From Desulfovibrionaceae bacterium (GTDB taxonomy: Bacteria > Desulfobacterota > Desulfovibrionia > Desulfovibrionales > Desulfovibrionaceae), in NCBI GenBank assembly GCA_910575755.1, contig CAJTFO010000003.1, positions 310,001 through 374,000 on the forward strand: a stretch of 64,000 nucleotides of DNA. The letters run 5' to 3'. Both the position numbers and the translations under genes were made by a program. The notes under the pieces are model-generated. The model had not been told where the DNA came from, did no database searches, and saw only the letters and a list, made by a program, of their open reading frames with translations. Positions 61,630-64,000 of the stretch are shown piece after piece. How positions within the stretch are numbered: the stretch's first letter is position 1; every line of letters begins with the position of its first letter.

Positions 61630-64000
61630 ATGAACATCAGCTTTTCCTGGAAAAAGCTCACCCTCTGGCTGGTGGGCATCTTCTTGTTCTGCGCTCTGGC
61701 GGCCGGCGGCGCGGCGGCCATGCTGCTGTACTGGGCCTCCCGCGATCTGCCCAACATCACCCGCATAGCCGATTACGCCCCGCCGCAGGCCACCACGGTG
61801 CTGGCCCGTGACGGCTCGGTACTGGGCCTTCTCTATCATGAAAAACGCTTCGTTATCGGCCTCAAGGACATGTCGCGCTTTCTGCCCATGGCCTTTCTGG
61901 CCGCCGAGGACGATGCCTTCTACCGGCACATGGGCGTGGACCCGGTGGCCATCGTCCGCGCGGCCATCAACAACTTTCGCAAGGGCCGCGCCGGCGAGGG
62001 CGGCAGCACCATCACCCAGCAGCTCATCAAGCAGCTTCTGCTGACCTCCGAGCGCAGCTACAGGCGCAAGATGAAAGAGGCCATTCTGGCCTACCGGCTG
62101 GAAAAGGATCTCTCGAAGGATGAAATCCTGACCATCTATCTGAACCAGATATATCTGGGCGAACACGCCTACGGCGTGGAGGCCGCCGCGCGCACCTATT
62201 TCGGCAAGCACGCCTCTGACATCACCCTGGCCGAGAGCGCGGTCATCGCCGGTCTGCCCAAGGCTCCCAGCAGCTACAACCCATTCCGTCATCCCGACGC
62301 GGCCAAGACCCGCCAGATGTATGTGCTGGGCCGCCTGCGCGACCTGCAATGGATCACCCCCGAGGAATATGCCCAGGCCGCCGCTGAACCCCTGGTTTAC
62401 TGGAGCATGCCCGAGGGCCAGGGCGGCGCCGCCCGCTGGTATCTGGAGGAAGCCCGCCGCCTGCTCATCGAATTTTTCACCGAACACAACCTCAAGGCCC
62501 TGGGCGTGGACACCCGCAAATACGGCGAGGACTACGTTTATGAAGCGGGACTCACCGTGCGCACGGCCATGGCCCCGGCCCATCAGGAAGCCGCGGGGCA
62601 AGCCCTGCGGCGCGGCCTGGAAGAACTGGACAAGCGTCAGGGCTGGCGCGGCCCCCTGGAGCATCTGGACGCCGACAGGCAACGCGCCTTTATGGCTGAG
62701 ACAGCCTTCACGCCCCAGGACCTGGCGGGCGGCGCATGGGTCAGGGCGCTGGTCAGCGCCGTGGACGCCAAAGAAGCCCGCGTGGCGCTGGGCGGGGGCT
62801 ACACCGGGGTCATTCCGGCGGCCAACATGTCCTGGGCGCGCAAGCCCAATCCCAAAGTGGCGGGCATATACGCCCCGGCCGTCAAGGACGCCAGGCAGGT
62901 ACTCAGGCCCGGCGACCTGATCCGTGTTTCCGCCGCGCCGCGCACGACCACTGTGACCAACGCCAGGGGACGCAAGGAACAGCGCGCCACGCCCTTTGAC
63001 CCCACCGAGGTCAGGAAAGACGCGCCCGTCACCCTGCTGCTGCAACAGGAACCGGCGGTGCAGGGGGCGCTGGCTTCTCTGGAACCGCAAAGCGGCGATG
63101 TGGTGGCCCTGATCGGCGGTTATCAGTTCGGAGAAAGCCATTTCAACCGCGCCACCCAGGCCCGCCGCCAGCCGGGCTCCAGCTTCAAACCCGTGGTCTA
63201 TTCCACGGCCATGGATTTCGGTTTTACCCCGTCATCCATCGTGCTGGACGCGCCTTTTGTCTATGTGAATCCCTATACCAACGAGGTGTGGCGTCCCTCC
63301 AACTACGAGCACAACTTCAAGGGCGAATTGCCTCTGCATCAGGCCCTGGCCCTTTCGCGCAACACCTGCACCGTGCGCGTGGCCCAACAGGTGGGCATCG
63401 CCAATGTGATTCAGCGGGCCAAGGCCCTGGGGCTGGAACCCAACTTTCCGCAGGAACTCTCGGTGAGCCTGGGCGCGGTGGCGCTGTCGCCGCTCAATCT
63501 GACCCAGGCGTATGCGGCCTTCGCCAATCAGGGGCTGGGCGTGCGCCCAAGAATCATCACCGCCATCACTGACGCCCAGGGCCGCGAGCTCTACCGACAG
63601 GACGAGGAGCACTGGCAGGCCGTCAGCCCCCAGAACGCCTACATCATGTCCACCCTGCTCAAAAACGTGGTCAACGCCGGCACCGGCGCGCGCGGCAAGA
63701 TCGAAGGGCGCTTCATCGCGGGCAAGACCGGCACCACCAATGAGGAGCGCGACGCCTGGTTCGTGGGCTTCACGCCCTATCTGGTCACTGGCGTCTATGT
63801 GGGCTACGACCAGTTGCAGTCTCTGGGCCGCCTGGAACAGGGCGGCCGCACCGCCGCGCCCATTTTCCGGTATTATCGCAGCGTGGTGGAAAATCTGTAC
63901 GAAGCCAAGGACTTCACCATGCCCGAGGGCATTGTCATGTCCGGCGGCTTCGCCTACCGGGCCGACATGCCCCTGGAAGGCGTTTCGGCCACCGATGCCG
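61630..64000 (+). CDS. mrcA: Class A penicillin-binding protein (PBP1A), 3' end outside window
   Basis: A bifunctional peptidoglycan synthase. About 790 residues are visible from the ATG at 61630 with no stop before the window ends. A short cytoplasmic tail and one membrane segment (about 10-35) lead to the transglycosylase domain with AAEDDAFYRHMG (catalytic Glu) and GEGGSTITQQLIKQ. The transpeptidase domain has S-x-x-K in PGSSFKP, S-x-N in LALSRNTCT, and KTGT in AGKTGTTNEERDAWF. The ribosome site is weak. The gene is complete up to the KTGT region and lacks only the C-terminal tail here. Confidence 0.95.
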   Translation, partial: MNISFSWKKLTLWLVGIFLFCALAAGGAAAMLLYWASRDLPNITRIADYAPPQATTVLARDGSVLGLLYHEKRFVIGLKDMSRFLPMAFLAAEDDAFYRHMGVDPVAIVRAAINNFRKGRAGEGGSTITQQLIKQLLLTSERSYRRKMKEAILAYRLEKDLSKDEILTIYLNQIYLGEHAYGVEAAARTYFGKHASDITLAESAVIAGLPKAPSSYNPFRHPDAAKTRQMYVLGRLRDLQWITPEEYAQAAAEPLVYWSMPEGQGGAARWYLEEARRLLIEFFTEHNLKALGVDTRKYGEDYVYEAGLTVRTAMAPAHQEAAGQALRRGLEELDKRQGWRGPLEHLDADRQRAFMAETAFTPQDLAGGAWVRALVSAVDAKEARVALGGGYTGVIPAANMSWARKPNPKVAGIYAPAVKDARQVLRPGDLIRVSAAPRTTTVTNARGRKEQRATPFDPTEVRKDAPVTLLLQQEPAVQGALASLEPQSGDVVALIGGYQFGESHFNRATQARRQPGSSFKPVVYSTAMDFGFTPSSIVLDAPFVYVNPYTNEVWRPSNYEHNFKGELPLHQALALSRNTCTVRVAQQVGIANVIQRAKALGLEPNFPQELSVSLGAVALSPLNLTQAYAAFANQGLGVRPRIITAITDAQGRELYRQDEEHWQAVSPQNAYIMSTLLKNVVNAGTGARGKIEGRFIAGKTGTTNEERDAWFVGFTPYLVTGVYVGYDQLQSLGRLEQGGRTAAPIFRYYRSVVENLYEAKDFTMPEGIVMSGGFAYRADMPLEGVSATDA

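Noticed and set aside
61279-63141. Open frame of 620 codons on the minus strand
   Set aside because: Antisense to dsrC and the penicillin-binding protein, both of which are certain.
1-64000. CRISPR arrays, insertion sequences, prophage, rRNA operon
   Set aside because: No regular spacer-repeat array, transposase, integrase, phage structural gene or rRNA sequence was seen.

Overview
The window is a GC-rich stretch of chromosome from a sulfate-reducing bacterium of the Desulfovibrio group (Desulfovibrionaceae). The main evidence is dsrC near the right end, a Desulfovibrio-type outer-membrane porin, a B12-dependent class II ribonucleotide reductase, indolepyruvate ferredoxin oxidoreductase, bacteriohemerythrin and CheZ/FliM. 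Genes are tightly packed, with ATGA or TGATG overlaps and strong AGGAG ribosome sites. I see no phage, insertion sequence, integrase or CRISPR array, so this is mostly core chromosome with a few accessory pieces. The species is not determinable by eye.

Layout, left to right. 0-2.5 kb: end of ileS, lspA, a small membrane protein, a CpoB/YbgF-like lipoprotein and CheZ, all plus strand, closed by an 18-bp hairpin. 2.6-5.9 kb (minus): iorA-iorB and a membrane TPR protein. 6-8.8 kb: proA-nadD-TPR. 8.8-9.4 kb: a repeat-bearing gap, tRNA-Ser(CGA) and palindromes ahead of an orphan trpB. 11-12.8 kb: the porin with its own promoter and terminator. 13-17.2 kb: an unknown protein, a universal stress protein, hisC-cmk and a TPR protein. 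17.5-22.5 kb (minus): a membrane hemerythrin, gmd-fcl (GDP-fucose), tRNA-Ala(CGC) and a CgeB-like glycosyltransferase. 22.7-32.6 kb: periplasmic SodC, rlmE, yebC, ruvC, a propeller-like exported protein, a periplasmic PPIase, a Bax-inhibitor-like protein, rnr and murJ.

32.6-39.6 kb (minus): a YdjM-like membrane hydrolase, a protein with a complete subclass B1 metallo-beta-lactamase signature, nrdJ, an Rsm22-type methyltransferase and an ASKHA/2Fe-2S (RACE-like) protein. fliM follows. 41-54 kb is a long minus-strand housekeeping block: thrS-infC-rpmI-rplT-pheS-(small exported protein)-pheT-merR-rpe-tkt-pgk-methyltransferase, read from right to left. It carries the translation-factor cluster and then pentose-phosphate and glycolytic genes. 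54-64 kb: tRNA-Val(GAC), trmFO, dut, argD, a DksA/TraR zinc-finger protein, an exported Asp/Arg-rich protein next to larC, a CBS-ACT protein, dsrC and a class A penicillin-binding protein cut by the window end.

The items most worth following up are the B1 metallo-beta-lactamase, the selective loss of one of two Fe-S clusters in IorA, the RACE-like/Rsm22 gene pair, the larC/Asp-Arg-rich pair, the membrane-anchored hemerythrin, the exported protein inside pheST, and a family of intergenic repeats found at 8.9, 16.3 and 40.8 kb. Start sites are my choices from ribosome-binding sites and family alignment from memory. Promoters and hairpins were found by eye.
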